DNA from: Lachnospiraceae bacterium UBA7202
GTDB lineage: Bacteria; Bacillota; Clostridia; Lachnospirales; Lachnospiraceae
Assembly: GCA_002490705.1 (NCBI GenBank)
Contig: DKUO01000025.1
Span: 1 to 64,000, forward strand
Length of the DNA: 64,000 nt
Direction: 5' to 3'
Both the position numbers and the translations under genes were made by a program. This document shows positions 34,113-42,442 of this stretch, in pieces. The notes below the pieces were generated by a model. It was not told the DNA's origin, ran no database searches, and saw only the letters and a program-made list of their open reading frames with translations. Within the stretch, counting starts at the first letter, position 1. Each line of letters opens with the position of its first letter.

Positions 34113-35492
34113 ATGGAAGCTATGGAGTGGGTGGATGTCTATGTGATGGGGAGCGGCATCGTGCAGATGGTGTCAGGGTTTGCTTTTTTTCATAAATTTT
34201 TGCATGTGAAAGGGACCTTTTGGCGGTATTTCCTGTTTGCGTTGTGCGGTACCGTTATTCTCTTTTTTGTTCCGAACGGCGGTATGGCTCAGATGGGGGC
34301 CTACGTTTGCTTACTGGCGACGAGCGGGATTTTGTTTTCGACAGGGGGATTTGGGGGCGGACGTCTGCGGCAGCAGGGAGGAACCGGCTGGAAATCCGCG
34401 GTCTTATATGCCGTGCTGGTGACGACGGTGATGATGCTTTGCTACGGGATTGTAAAGTCGCTGTGGAGCGTTTGCTATCCGCTGCTGCCCGCCTTTGACG
34501 GCGGGACGGTCGGATATGCGTTTATGCTGTCGGGAGAGCTGGCTTCGTTACTGTTGTTCTGTCTCTGCTGTCATATGATATATCGGTATTTTTCCCACTG
34601 CGAAGGGATCAGGCGGCAGTATCTGCTTATGATTCTGGCGCCTGTTTTGATGATATTTTTTATGGAGGAGTATATCAACTCCATCATATACGGGGTAAAT
34701 ATCACGGACGGCGGCGGGATTACGGTATATACGAACCACTATCAGATGCTGGCGATTCAGCTTTTGGGAATCGGGAGTCTGTTCTGTATTCTGTTCGCTT
34801 ACCGGAGAACGCTGCAGAGCGTGCGCCTCGGCACGGAGGTATCTCTTCTGGCACAGCAGGAGCGTTTCCTGAATCAATACGTGGAGGAGGCGAAGACGCG
34901 CTACGAGAGAACAGCTTCCTTTCGCCATGATGTCAAAAACCACATTTCCGTGGTGCAAAAGCTTCTACAGGGAGGAAAGTGGGAAGAGGCCATGCGTTAT
35001 GTGGGAGATATGGAGGAGATGGCGCAGGAGCTTTCTTTTCCTGTGAACACCAACAATCCAGTGGTGGATATTTTGATGGGAAATAAGCTGGGAACGGCGA
35101 AGAGCATGGGGATAGCCGCGGACTGCTCGCTTCTTCTGCCCTGCCCCTGCGGACTGCGGGATATTGATATCTGCATTATTTTATCCAATGCACTGGATAA
35201 TGCGATTCATGCCTGTAACAAGATGGAGGATGGTATGGAACGGTATATCCGCGTGGCGGGGCGTATACAGGGAGATTTCCTGCTTATGGAGATAGAAAAT
35301 AGTTTTCAGGGGACGAGTCTGCCGAAGGAGGGGACGGGCCTGTCGAATATCAGGGCGGTGGCGGAAAAGTATCAGGGCGCGGTGAGTGTGAAAATACAGG
35401 GAGCCGTTTTTTTGCTTCATGTACTGCTGATCGTTCCGCAGACATCGGAAAGCGCGAAACGGCAGTCGGAAAGCGCGCTGTGGCAGCCGTAG
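34113..35492 (+). CDS. GHKL-domain sensor histidine kinase (Agr/quorum type)
   Basis: A 459-residue membrane kinase. The N-terminal half (about 1-235) has six or seven hydrophobic segments and forms the sensor. A cytoplasmic helix with SFRHDVKNHISVVQKLL carries the phospho-accepting His 272. The ATPase part has LSNALDNAIHAC (N-box) and GTGLSNIRAVAEKYQG (G-box). This is the class paired with LytTR regulators, often sensing peptides, but no agrB/agrD-like gene is nearby. The last codons repeat a SESAKRQ/SESALWQ unit. The stop lies directly before the second direct-repeat site. Confidence 0.9.
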   Translation: MEAMEWVDVYVMGSGIVQMVSGFAFFHKFLHVKGTFWRYFLFALCGTVILFFVPNGGMAQMGAYVCLLATSGILFSTGGFGGGRLRQQGGTGWKSAVLYAVLVTTVMMLCYGIVKSLWSVCYPLLPAFDGGTVGYAFMLSGELASLLLFCLCCHMIYRYFSHCEGIRRQYLLMILAPVLMIFFMEEYINSIIYGVNITDGGGITVYTNHYQMLAIQLLGIGSLFCILFAYRRTLQSVRLGTEVSLLAQQERFLNQYVEEAKTRYERTASFRHDVKNHISVVQKLLQGGKWEEAMRYVGDMEEMAQELSFPVNTNNPVVDILMGNKLGTAKSMGIAADCSLLLPCPCGLRDIDICIILSNALDNAIHACNKMEDGMERYIRVAGRIQGDFLLMEIENSFQGTSLPKEGTGLSNIRAVAEKYQGAVSVKIQGAVFLLHVLLIVPQTSESAKRQSESALWQP

Positions 35493-35522
35493 ACATTCCA
35501 CGGCATTCAGAAGACATTCCGC
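35493..35522 (+). promoter_or_regulatory. second direct-repeat operator, candidate LytTR site
   Basis: ACATTCCAC (35493-35501) and ACATTCCGC (35514-35522) again have a 12-base spacer and 21-base period, with a third CATTC between. The layout, including the GGCATT middle unit, matches 33254-33283. It starts at the kinase stop codon and lies upstream of the coiled-coil gene, marking that gene as a likely target of the regulator. Confidence 0.65.
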
Positions 35523-35626
35523 GGCAAAAGGATGGATGCGCCGTCTTCTCCTGTCGAAAGAGTAATTGAGGGCGGCTGTTTGTGGACTGCACCGCCTGAA
35601 AATACGACAGGTAAGGAGGAAATCGT

Positions 35627-36205
35627 ATGTCCATGAAAATCAACGGAAATGGGAACCATTCCGCGGCCAAGTATGTAGAGGAGGCGATGCGGAAGAAGGA
35701 AGCGGCTCAGAGCGAGGAGAGGGCAAAGGCGGCGGAAAACGCCAAGGAGACCGCAAAGACAGCGGATAAGAAGGACAGCGCCAAAGAGCCGGCGAAAGCG
35801 TCCCAGCCTCAGGACGAGTACATCAGCAGCGAGAAGTCCGGCGCAAAGCCGACAGGCCTGTATCATGTAGGACAGGACGAGGAGGGAAACAAAAAAATCT
35901 TTTATGACGATCCGAAAAAAGCCGGGAATGAGGACGGGAAGAAGCCGCTGAAAGCAAACGGGGAGAATCCGGAAGAGGGCGAGGAGGAATACGTTGCGAA
36001 TACGGATCAGGTCGATCGGGAGATTCGGGAGTTGAAGGAGAAGAAAAGCCAGATCGAACAGCAGCTTCGTTCCGCCGCCGGGGATGAGAAGAAAACCGGA
36101 GAAGTGGAGAGGAAGCTTTCGCAGGTGGAAAACGAGCTGAAACAGAAGGACAACGACACTTACAGGAGGCAGCACACGCAGATTACCCGCAAAAATTCTG
36201 ATTGA
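35627..36205 (+). CDS. charged coiled-coil protein of unknown function
   Basis: A 192-residue, very hydrophilic protein with no signal peptide or membrane segment. Residues 15-65 are Ala/Lys/Glu-rich, the middle holds a short motif GLYHVGQDEEGNKKIFYDDP, and residues 125-175 form a clear heptad coiled coil (DREIRELKEKKSQIEQQLRS). I do not recognise a family. It has a strong TAAGGAGG site, its own terminator, and a candidate LytTR operator upstream, so it may be the output of the two-component system. The composition would allow a cytoplasmic or cell-surface scaffold role, but none is shown. Confidence 0.75.
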   Translation: MSMKINGNGNHSAAKYVEEAMRKKEAAQSEERAKAAENAKETAKTADKKDSAKEPAKASQPQDEYISSEKSGAKPTGLYHVGQDEEGNKKIFYDDPKKAGNEDGKKPLKANGENPEEGEEEYVANTDQVDREIRELKEKKSQIEQQLRSAAGDEKKTGEVERKLSQVENELKQKDNDTYRRQHTQITRKNSD

Positions 36206-36228
36206 TCTTGTGGGAGTAGTTCGGCTAT

Positions 36229-36265
36229 AATAGACGCAGGCAGGAAAGCCTGCGTCTATTGTATT
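36229..36265 (+). terminator. strong terminator after the coiled-coil gene
   Basis: ATAGACGCAGGC (36230-36241) and GCCTGCGTCTAT (36248-36259) are perfect 12-base arms with a 6-base loop, followed by TGTATT. The T-run is weak but the stem is long. Confidence 0.8.
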
Positions 36266-36315
36266 ACAGCCTTTGAAAAACGGGAACAATAGTGGAAAAA
36301 TCGGAGGAAGACCGT

Positions 36316-36801
36316 ATGTCGGTAATCATATTTGCGGCTTTGGCTGCGGGAATTTTCCTGCTAGAGCTGTCGTTGAAAAATTATATCGAAAAGCATTTGG
36401 AAATGGGGGAAGAAAAGCCTGTCTGTCAGGGAAGGCTTCTGATCAGAAGATACCACAACAAAGGCGCTTTTCTTGACGCGGGAAAAAAGAGACAGAAAGC
36501 GGTTGCGCTTCTGTCTCTGCTTTTAACGCTTTTTATGACGGTGGTGTTTCTCGGCACGTTCAGTTTCCGCGGAAATACGGTTTTGAAAGCGGGACTGGCC
36601 CTCTTGCTTGGCGGCGCGTACAGCAATACCTATGACCGGCTGACTAGAAATTATGTGGTGGACTATGTCAGCTTTCCCGTGAAAAATAAGCGGGTCCGCC
36701 GTATTGTATTTAATATTTCCGACTTCTGCATTATCATAGGGGCGCTTCTCATGACCCTCGGGGAAAGCAAGGGAAAAGACAGTAAAATCAGGCGCAAATA
36801 A
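36316..36801 (+). CDS. signal peptidase II-like membrane protein
   Basis: A 161-residue protein with four hydrophobic segments (about 3-20, 55-75, 82-100, 130-150). The LspA catalytic pattern is visible: GGAYSNTYDRLTR, the first Asp in VVDYVSF (Asp 116) and the second in FNISDFCII (Asp 136). LspA cleaves lipoprotein signal peptides. The rest of the sequence is divergent (NKGAFLDAGKK in place of a typical NxGAAFG), so it may be a paralogue. ATG 36316 follows GGAGGA; a longer GTG frame is rejected. The 3' end overlaps the convergent carbamate kinase gene by 14 bases. Confidence 0.75.
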   Translation: MSVIIFAALAAGIFLLELSLKNYIEKHLEMGEEKPVCQGRLLIRRYHNKGAFLDAGKKRQKAVALLSLLLTLFMTVVFLGTFSFRGNTVLKAGLALLLGGAYSNTYDRLTRNYVVDYVSFPVKNKRVRRIVFNISDFCIIIGALLMTLGESKGKDSKIRRK

Positions 36802-37732
36802 CCGTACCGCTCTTTCCCTTGAGGGCGTCTTTCACGTCTTTCAGGGAGGTGATCAGCACCCGCCCCTTCGGATTGTCCTTAAGGAAGGAGATCGCCGCTT
36901 CGATCTTAGGCAGCATCGTGCCCTCCTCGAACTGGCCGTCCTCGCACAGCGTTTCCGCCTGTGAGACGGTGAGAGAGGAGATCGGCTCCTGTTCCGGTTT
37001 GTTGAAATTACGATATACCTGCGGGACGCCGGTCAGGATAATCAGCTCGTCGGCCTGCAATTCCACGGCCAGTCTGCCGGCCACGGCGTCCTTTTCAATG
37101 ACGGCGGACGCGCCCTTCAGGATGTGATTCTGCTCAATGACGGGAATGCCGCCTCCCCCGCAGGCGATGACAATCTGGTCAGCGTCGGCCAGAGTACGGA
37201 TCGCGTCGATTTCCACGATATTGATAGGGCTGGGCGCCGCCACGACACGGCGGAAGCCTTTGCCGGGTTCTTCCTTTACAAAATTGCCTTTCTTTTTCTC
37301 AACCTCCGCGTCCTCAGCCGACATATAGCGGCCGATCACCTTTGTGGGATTGTAGAAGGCCTCATCGTAAGGATCGACCGTAACCTGTGTCAGGATGGTG
37401 CTTATGGTCTTCGCGATACCGCGGTCAAGGAGCTCCGCGCGGAGCGCGTTCTGGATATCGTATCCCACATAGCCCTGACTCATGGCGGAGCAGACGCACA
37501 TAGGCGCCGGCGTATAGTCGATGTAGATTCGCCGCAGTTCCGTCATGGCCTTGTGGATCATACTGACCTGACGGCCATTGCTGTGCGTGATGGTGAGCTG
37601 ATAGTCGGCTTCCACCAGATCGGCCAGAGCCTTGGCAGTGGTTTTGACGGCGTCCCACTGTTCCAGCGTTGTATAGCCGAGCGCCTCATGTCCCAAAGAG
37701 ACGACGGCTTTCTTTTTTGTCTGTTTATCCAT
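36788..37732 (-). CDS. arcC: carbamate kinase family protein
   Basis: A 314-residue amino-acid-kinase-fold enzyme; the family makes ATP from carbamoyl phosphate and ADP. Recognisable parts are CSAMSQGYVGYDIQNAL, RRVVAAPSPINIVE, IACGGGGIPVI, and the PKIEAAISF and GRVLITSL ends. Two glycine-rich loops differ from the textbook ones: VSLGHEALG instead of ALGGNALG, and THSNGRQVSM instead of THGNGPQVG. This variant may define a clostridial subfamily. No arcA, arcB or other carbamoyl-phosphate user is adjacent. The start is the ATG whose first base is 37732, after GGAGGA. Confidence 0.85.
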   Translation of the reverse strand: MDKQTKKKAVVSLGHEALGYTTLEQWDAVKTTAKALADLVEADYQLTITHSNGRQVSMIHKAMTELRRIYIDYTPAPMCVCSAMSQGYVGYDIQNALRAELLDRGIAKTISTILTQVTVDPYDEAFYNPTKVIGRYMSAEDAEVEKKKGNFVKEEPGKGFRRVVAAPSPINIVEIDAIRTLADADQIVIACGGGGIPVIEQNHILKGASAVIEKDAVAGRLAVELQADELIILTGVPQVYRNFNKPEQEPISSLTVSQAETLCEDGQFEEGTMLPKIEAAISFLKDNPKGRVLITSLKDVKDALKGKSGTVICA

Positions 37733-37913
37733 GAAAAATCCTCCGATCGGCAAATTTCAGAGCGGGTTTTCCGCATAGTTCCAGTATAGCAAAACTCCTC
37801 TTTTTTGTATAGAAGTGTTTTACTTAATAAATTTATGTAAACTAATTGTGCGATTTACATAAATTTTAAATGGCAAATTTGTTTAAATATATGCAAAATA
37901 TACAAGAAATAAT

Positions 37914-37942
37914 TTGACAAGGGTTGGAAGGAATTGTATAAT
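37914..37942 (+). promoter_or_regulatory. perfect consensus sigma-A promoter
   Basis: TTGACA (37914-37919), 17 bases and TATAAT (37937-37942): both hexamers and the spacing are ideal. It drives the c-di-GMP phosphodiesterase gene. Confidence 0.9.
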
Positions 37943-37975
37943 TGAATAGTAGAAAAACCGGGGGAGGGGGTGAAA

Positions 37976-38001
37976 CCGGCGTTTTGAACTAACAGCGCCG
38001 G
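37976..38001 (+). promoter_or_regulatory. leader hairpin touching the ribosome site
   Basis: CCGGCG (37976-37981) pairs with CGCCGG (37996-38001). The 3' arm runs into the GGAG (38000-38003) that serves ATG 38009, so folding could limit translation. A G-rich run precedes it. It does not match a c-di-GMP riboswitch that I can recognise. Confidence 0.5.
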
Positions 38002-38008
38002 AGACAGC

Positions 38009-39730
38009 ATGGATGAGAGAAACGCGCTACAGGGCATGTCTTTAGAGCAGATCAAATCTGTGATAGAGATCATGCAGCAGTCCTCGGATGCTTATATGTA
38101 TATTCTGGATTTGAATACCGATACCTATATTTTGTCCGAAAAGGCCACGAAGAGATTTCCTTTTTATACTACGATGCTTGAGAACTGTGCGGAGACTTTG
38201 AAAAAGGTGGTGCATCCTTCCGACTACGAGATGCTTTTGGCGGACTTGGAAAAATGCCGCTCTGGTGAGAAGGATACGCACGCCTTGGAATATCGCTGGA
38301 TGGACCGTATGAACCGGGTGGTCTGGATCAGCTGCCGCGGCACGGTGGTGACAGGTGCGGAAAATCACAGGCTTTTGATCGGGACAGTCAGTGAGCTGGG
38401 AAAGAAAGCGAAGGCGGACAATGTGACAGGACTCCGCAGAGAGGCCGGCTTCCGCTTGGATATGGGGAATCTGCTTCAGGAGAATCCCGGTTCGATTCAT
38501 TATATGATGCGGATCGGCATAGATAATTTTAAGGAGATCAATGAGAAAGAGGGCATTGAGGCAGGCGATGAAGTGCTTCGGGAACTTGCGGAGTGTATCC
38601 TTAAAACAGTAGAGGAGACGGCGAAAGTGTACCGCTTAGTGGCGGATGAGTTTATGCTGGTCGACGAGGGACAGGCCGGGAAAAGTGACCCTCATATGAT
38701 TTACAGGAAAATTCAGCAGGCCATAGCCGCCACGGCGAAGAGAAAAGAATACAGCCGCTTCTATACCGTATCTGCGGGCGTGTTGGAGGGAGAGTTTGCG
38801 GGAAAGACCGTAGAGGAGATTATGCGGTTTACGGAATTTGCTCTCAACGAGGCCAAGCGAAGCGGCAGGAATCAGATGAAACCGTTTGTCTATGCGGATT
38901 ATGAGATATATTTGAAAAAGCTGGATATCCGCAAGGCGCTGCGTCAGGATGTGAACAATGATTTTAGTGGGTTTGAAGTGTACTACCAGCCCATTGTATC
39001 CGCATCCGAGGATTATAAGCTGATCGGTGCGGAGGCGCTGCTGCGCTGGAAGAATGAGAAGTTTGAAAATGTGTCGCCTGCCGTATTTATCCCGATTCTG
39101 GAGGAGAGCGGGCTGATCATCCCGGTGGGCCGTTATGTGCTCTGGGAGGCGGCAAGAGCCTGTAAGAAATGGCAGGAATACATACCGGAGTTTCATATCA
39201 ATGTGAATCTTTCCTACGTGCAGCTTTACAAGAGCGATCTGATGCGGGATGTGGAGCGATGCGTGCAGGAGGTGGGAATCGATCCGGAGAGCCTTGTACT
39301 CGAGTTGACTGAGAGCGGCTATATTGAGACAAACGAGCGGATCAAGGAGCTTTTCAATGATTTGAAAGCGAGAAACATAGATCTGGCGCTTGATGATTTC
39401 GGAACGGGTTATTCCAACATGCGTTATCTGAAAGAGATTGATTTCAAAACGGTAAAGATTGACAGAAGTTTTGTGGTACAGGCTCTTCATAATGAATATG
39501 ATTTTAATATCATCAGTCATATCATAGATATGGTGCACAGTCTGGGCTCTGTGGTTTGTATGGAGGGAATCGAGGAGAAGGAAGAACTCTCCAAAATGAT
39601 GGCGGCAAAGCCTGATATGATACAGGGGTACTATTTCGGGAAACCTTCTCCGGCGGAACGGTTTGAGAAGGATTTTCTGAGGAATGTGGATTCCACCGGT
39701 GTTCCTCAGGGGGTTACAGATTCTCTCTGA
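38009..39730 (+). CDS. c-di-GMP phosphodiesterase (PAS-degenerate GGDEF-EAL)
   Basis: A 573-residue cytosolic protein: a PAS-like sensor (about 10-130), a GGDEF-like domain (about 150-290) and an EAL domain (about 310-560). The GGDEF signature reads LVADEF, so cyclase activity is unlikely. The EAL domain looks active: EALLRW, NVNLS, LELTESG, LALDDFGTGYS, KIDRSF, MEGIEE and QGYYFGKP are all kept. It should hydrolyse c-di-GMP, with the GGDEF part perhaps binding GTP. It is driven by an ideal promoter and overlaps the convergent lacI gene by 17 bases. Confidence 0.92.
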   Translation: MDERNALQGMSLEQIKSVIEIMQQSSDAYMYILDLNTDTYILSEKATKRFPFYTTMLENCAETLKKVVHPSDYEMLLADLEKCRSGEKDTHALEYRWMDRMNRVVWISCRGTVVTGAENHRLLIGTVSELGKKAKADNVTGLRREAGFRLDMGNLLQENPGSIHYMMRIGIDNFKEINEKEGIEAGDEVLRELAECILKTVEETAKVYRLVADEFMLVDEGQAGKSDPHMIYRKIQQAIAATAKRKEYSRFYTVSAGVLEGEFAGKTVEEIMRFTEFALNEAKRSGRNQMKPFVYADYEIYLKKLDIRKALRQDVNNDFSGFEVYYQPIVSASEDYKLIGAEALLRWKNEKFENVSPAVFIPILEESGLIIPVGRYVLWEAARACKKWQEYIPEFHINVNLSYVQLYKSDLMRDVERCVQEVGIDPESLVLELTESGYIETNERIKELFNDLKARNIDLALDDFGTGYSNMRYLKEIDFKTVKIDRSFVVQALHNEYDFNIISHIIDMVHSLGSVVCMEGIEEKEELSKMMAAKPDMIQGYYFGKPSPAERFEKDFLRNVDSTGVPQGVTDSL

Positions 39731-40730
39731 TACGGATGTCCACGTCTACATAGTTGTTTTCTAAGGCGGGTATCTCTCCTGTGGTCAGATAGGTGAACAG
39801 GAGGGTGAGAGGCTGGAAACCCTGTTGAAAGGGCTGTTGGCAGATGGTGGCTGCGATCAGTCCTTTTTGCATATATTCACGGGTTTTGGGGACAATGTCA
39901 TTAGTAATGACAACCATGTCATTTTTTTCAGCGGAGGTCTCAATGGCCTGACAGCCGCCGTACACGCCGCCGGCGGTAAAGTAAAAGGCGTTGATTTCGG
40001 GGTGGTCTGCAAGAAGCTTCTTTGTCAGCGCGAAGCTTACCTGATCATCGTCGTTGTTGTTGACGGTGTCCACGATGCGGATATTAGGGCAGGATGCGAT
40101 TGTATGGGAAAAGCCGGCGATTCGCTCTGTATGGCACAGGATATTTCGAGAGCCGGAGACGATGCCGACGCGTACCTCGCCCTTCGTCATAAGGCGCATA
40201 AGTCCGGCCGCGGTTTCTCCGGAACGGTAAAAGTTACTGCCCACATAGGCAAGGCGGCTGGAATTTTCGATATCCGTGTTTAATGTGACCACGGGAATGC
40301 CTTGTTCACAGAGGCTGTCAATCTTTTCGCGCACGGCGTTGTCGTTGTAGGGAGAAATGGCGAGGCCGCCGATCCCTTCCGCGAGCAGGGAGTCGATGGC
40401 GTCAAGCTGCTGTTGTAAACTGTATTCCGTCTGTCTGATCAGGACGCTGCAGTTGTAGCCGGCAAGTTCCTGTTCTTTTTCGCGCACGCCCAGAAGCACA
40501 TCGTCAAAGAAAGGATTGCCGACGCCGAGTAAAATGACGCCGAGCTTTAGGTTTTTCTTTTGGGCGGCAAGGACAATGCCCGCTTTGTTGGGTTTGTAGT
40601 CCAGATCGCGGACGATCTGCATGATTTTTTCTTCCGTTTGCGGATTCACGTCGCCCCGGTGGTTTAACACACGGTCCACTGTGCCTCGTGACACACCTGC
40701 GAGAGTGGCGATTTCTTTGATGGTTGCCAT
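39714..40730 (-). CDS. LacI-family sugar-responsive regulator
   Basis: A 338-residue regulator. Helix-turn-helix at residues 1-50 (ATIKEIATLAGVSRGTVDRVLN); sugar-binding type I periplasmic-like domain from residue 60 (LGVILLGVGNPFFDDVLLGV, GGLAISPYND, PVVTLNTDIENSSRLAYVGS, FYFTAGGVYGG). It is divergent from xylB and very likely controls that operon. AGGAAA precedes the ATG ending at 40730. Overall it resembles regulators with ribose/xylose-type ligands; the ligand is unknown. Confidence 0.9.
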   Translation of the reverse strand: MATIKEIATLAGVSRGTVDRVLNHRGDVNPQTEEKIMQIVRDLDYKPNKAGIVLAAQKKNLKLGVILLGVGNPFFDDVLLGVREKEQELAGYNCSVLIRQTEYSLQQQLDAIDSLLAEGIGGLAISPYNDNAVREKIDSLCEQGIPVVTLNTDIENSSRLAYVGSNFYRSGETAAGLMRLMTKGEVRVGIVSGSRNILCHTERIAGFSHTIASCPNIRIVDTVNNNDDDQVSFALTKKLLADHPEINAFYFTAGGVYGGCQAIETSAEKNDMVVITNDIVPKTREYMQKGLIAATICQQPFQQGFQPLTLLFTYLTTGEIPALENNYVDVDIRIRENL

Positions 40731-40761
40731 GGCGGGTTTCCTTTCTTTTTTAGACAAGCGT

Positions 40762-40790
40762 AGCATATCATATCACGTGGAAATAGACAA
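40762..40790 (-). promoter_or_regulatory. promoter of the lacI-family gene
   Basis: On the minus strand TTGTCT (40790-40785), 17 bases, TATGCT (40767-40762), about 30 bases before the start codon. Confidence 0.6.
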
Positions 40791-40837
40791 TGCGTTCATC
40801 GGCATTTTGTGTATTATTACGAAAAAAATAAACGGGC

Positions 40838-40866
40838 TTGCTTTTCCATGTGGGACGACTTATGAT
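40838..40866 (+). promoter_or_regulatory. promoter of the xylB operon
   Basis: TTGCTT (40838-40843), 17 bases, TATGAT (40861-40866), about 60 bases before xylB. Confidence 0.6.
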
Positions 40867-40880
40867 GGAATTATGGAGAG

Positions 40881-40894
40881 CGTGCACGGGCACG
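40881..40894. promoter_or_regulatory. candidate LacI-type operator
   Basis: CGTGC-ACGG-GCACG is a perfect inverted repeat just downstream of the expected transcription start of the xylB operon, a normal place for a repressor site. Binding is inferred only. Confidence 0.4.
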
Positions 40895-40926
40895 GAAAAT
40901 TTTAGCAGTCGAATTGGAGGGAAGAT

Positions 40927-42402
40927 ATGTTCTATATTGGAGTGGATTTGGGAACCAGTGCCGTGAAACTTCTTTTGATGGAGGGAAGCGGGAAAATTGT
41001 CAATATCGTATCGAAGGAATATCCTTTGTATTTCCCGCATCCGGGATGGTCTGAGCAGAAGCCGGAGGATTGGTATGAACAGAGTATTGCGGGAATCAAG
41101 GAGCTCATTGCCGGTGTGGATAAGAGCCAGATTGCGGGTATCAGTTTTGGCGGACAGATGCACGGGCTTGTGATTCTGGATGAGCATGACGAAGTCATCC
41201 GGCCTGCGATTCTCTGGAACGACGGGAGAACCACGGAGGAATGCGATTACTTAAATAACGAGATCGGCAAGGATAAACTGTCCGCCTATACGGCGAACAT
41301 ATCCTTTACGGGATTTACCGCGCCGAAAATACTTTGGGTGAAGAATAAGGAGCCGGAAAATTTTGCCAGGATTAAGAAGATCATGCTTCCCAAAGATTAT
41401 ATTGCCTACAAGCTGACGGGCGTGCATTGCACGGATGTCTCCGACGCTTCCGGTATGCTTCTGTTTGACGTGAAGAATCGCTGCTGGTCGAAAGAAATGT
41501 GCGAAATTTGCGGTGTGAAGGAGGAACAGCTGGCAAAGATTTATGAGAGTTACGAGACCGTGGGGACTGTGCTTCCTGAGATTGCAAAGGAACTGGGCAT
41601 TTCCGAGAATGTGAAAGTTGCGGCGGGCGGCGGCGACAATGCGGCTGCGGCTGTGGGTACGGGCACTGTGGGAGACGGCATGTGTAATATCTCCCTCGGC
41701 ACCAGCGGCACGATTTTTATCTCCTCCGACAAGTTCGGTGTGGATAAATTCAATGCGCTTCACGCTTTCGCCCATGCGGACGGGCACTATCATCTGATGG
41801 GCTGTATGTTGAGCGCGGCTTCCTGCAATAAGTGGTGGATGGACGATATCATCGGCACGCAGGAATATGGGGCACAGCAGAAAGCGATCACGGACGATAA
41901 GCTGGGAGAAAACCATGTGTATTTCCTGCCTTACCTGATGGGTGAGCGGTCTCCTCACAACGATCCCGATGCAAGAGGCACTTTTATCGGTATGACCATG
42001 GACACCACAAGGGCGGACATGACGCAGGCAGTGCTGGAGGGTGTGGCTTTTGCCCTGAGAGATTCTTTGGAAGTGGCGAAATCCCTGGGTATCCGGATCG
42101 AGCGCACAAAGATCTGCGGCGGCGGTGCGAAGAGCCCGCTGTGGAAACGGATGATCGCCAATATCATGAACCTGAAAGTGGATGTGATTGAGAGCGAGGA
42201 GGGACCCGCTATGGGCGGCGCGATGCTTGCGGCAGTTACCTGCGGCGAGTATGCAAATGTGGAGGAAGCGGCAGAGAAGATCGTGAAGATTGTGGATACG
42301 GTGGAGCCGGAACCCGCGCTGGTTGAGAAATACGAGAAGAGATATCAACAGTTTAAGCAGATTTATCCGGCCTGTAAGGAGCTGTTTAAACAGATTCACT
42401 GA
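40927..42402 (+). CDS. xylB: xylulokinase-type FGGY carbohydrate kinase
   Basis: A 491-residue cytosolic sugar kinase. YIGVDLGTSAVKLLLME opens the first actin-like domain, GISFGGQMHGLVILDE and AILWNDGRT bind sugar as in xylulokinase, GGGDNAAAAVG holds the catalytic Asp 237, and GGGAKSPLWKRM is the second FGGY signature. It phosphorylates a ketose, xylulose being the default guess. The neighbours encode a fucose-isomerase-like enzyme and a DUF4867 protein, not XylA, so the true substrate may be another ketose such as ribulose or fuculose. Confidence 0.9.
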   Translation: MFYIGVDLGTSAVKLLLMEGSGKIVNIVSKEYPLYFPHPGWSEQKPEDWYEQSIAGIKELIAGVDKSQIAGISFGGQMHGLVILDEHDEVIRPAILWNDGRTTEECDYLNNEIGKDKLSAYTANISFTGFTAPKILWVKNKEPENFARIKKIMLPKDYIAYKLTGVHCTDVSDASGMLLFDVKNRCWSKEMCEICGVKEEQLAKIYESYETVGTVLPEIAKELGISENVKVAAGGGDNAAAAVGTGTVGDGMCNISLGTSGTIFISSDKFGVDKFNALHAFAHADGHYHLMGCMLSAASCNKWWMDDIIGTQEYGAQQKAITDDKLGENHVYFLPYLMGERSPHNDPDARGTFIGMTMDTTRADMTQAVLEGVAFALRDSLEVAKSLGIRIERTKICGGGAKSPLWKRMIANIMNLKVDVIESEEGPAMGGAMLAAVTCGEYANVEEAAEKIVKIVDTVEPEPALVEKYEKRYQQFKQIYPACKELFKQIH

Positions 42403-42442
42403 CGGTGTAAGAAGCATTAAATCATGGAGAGAGGAGAATGGT

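Noticed and set aside
37124..37789. Plus-strand frame of 221 codons opposite carbamate kinase
   Set aside because: Antisense to a recognisable enzyme; no domain or ribosome site.
37943..38008. c-di-GMP riboswitch before the EAL gene
   Set aside because: The leader is short, with a single hairpin, and shows no GEMM-type core motif.
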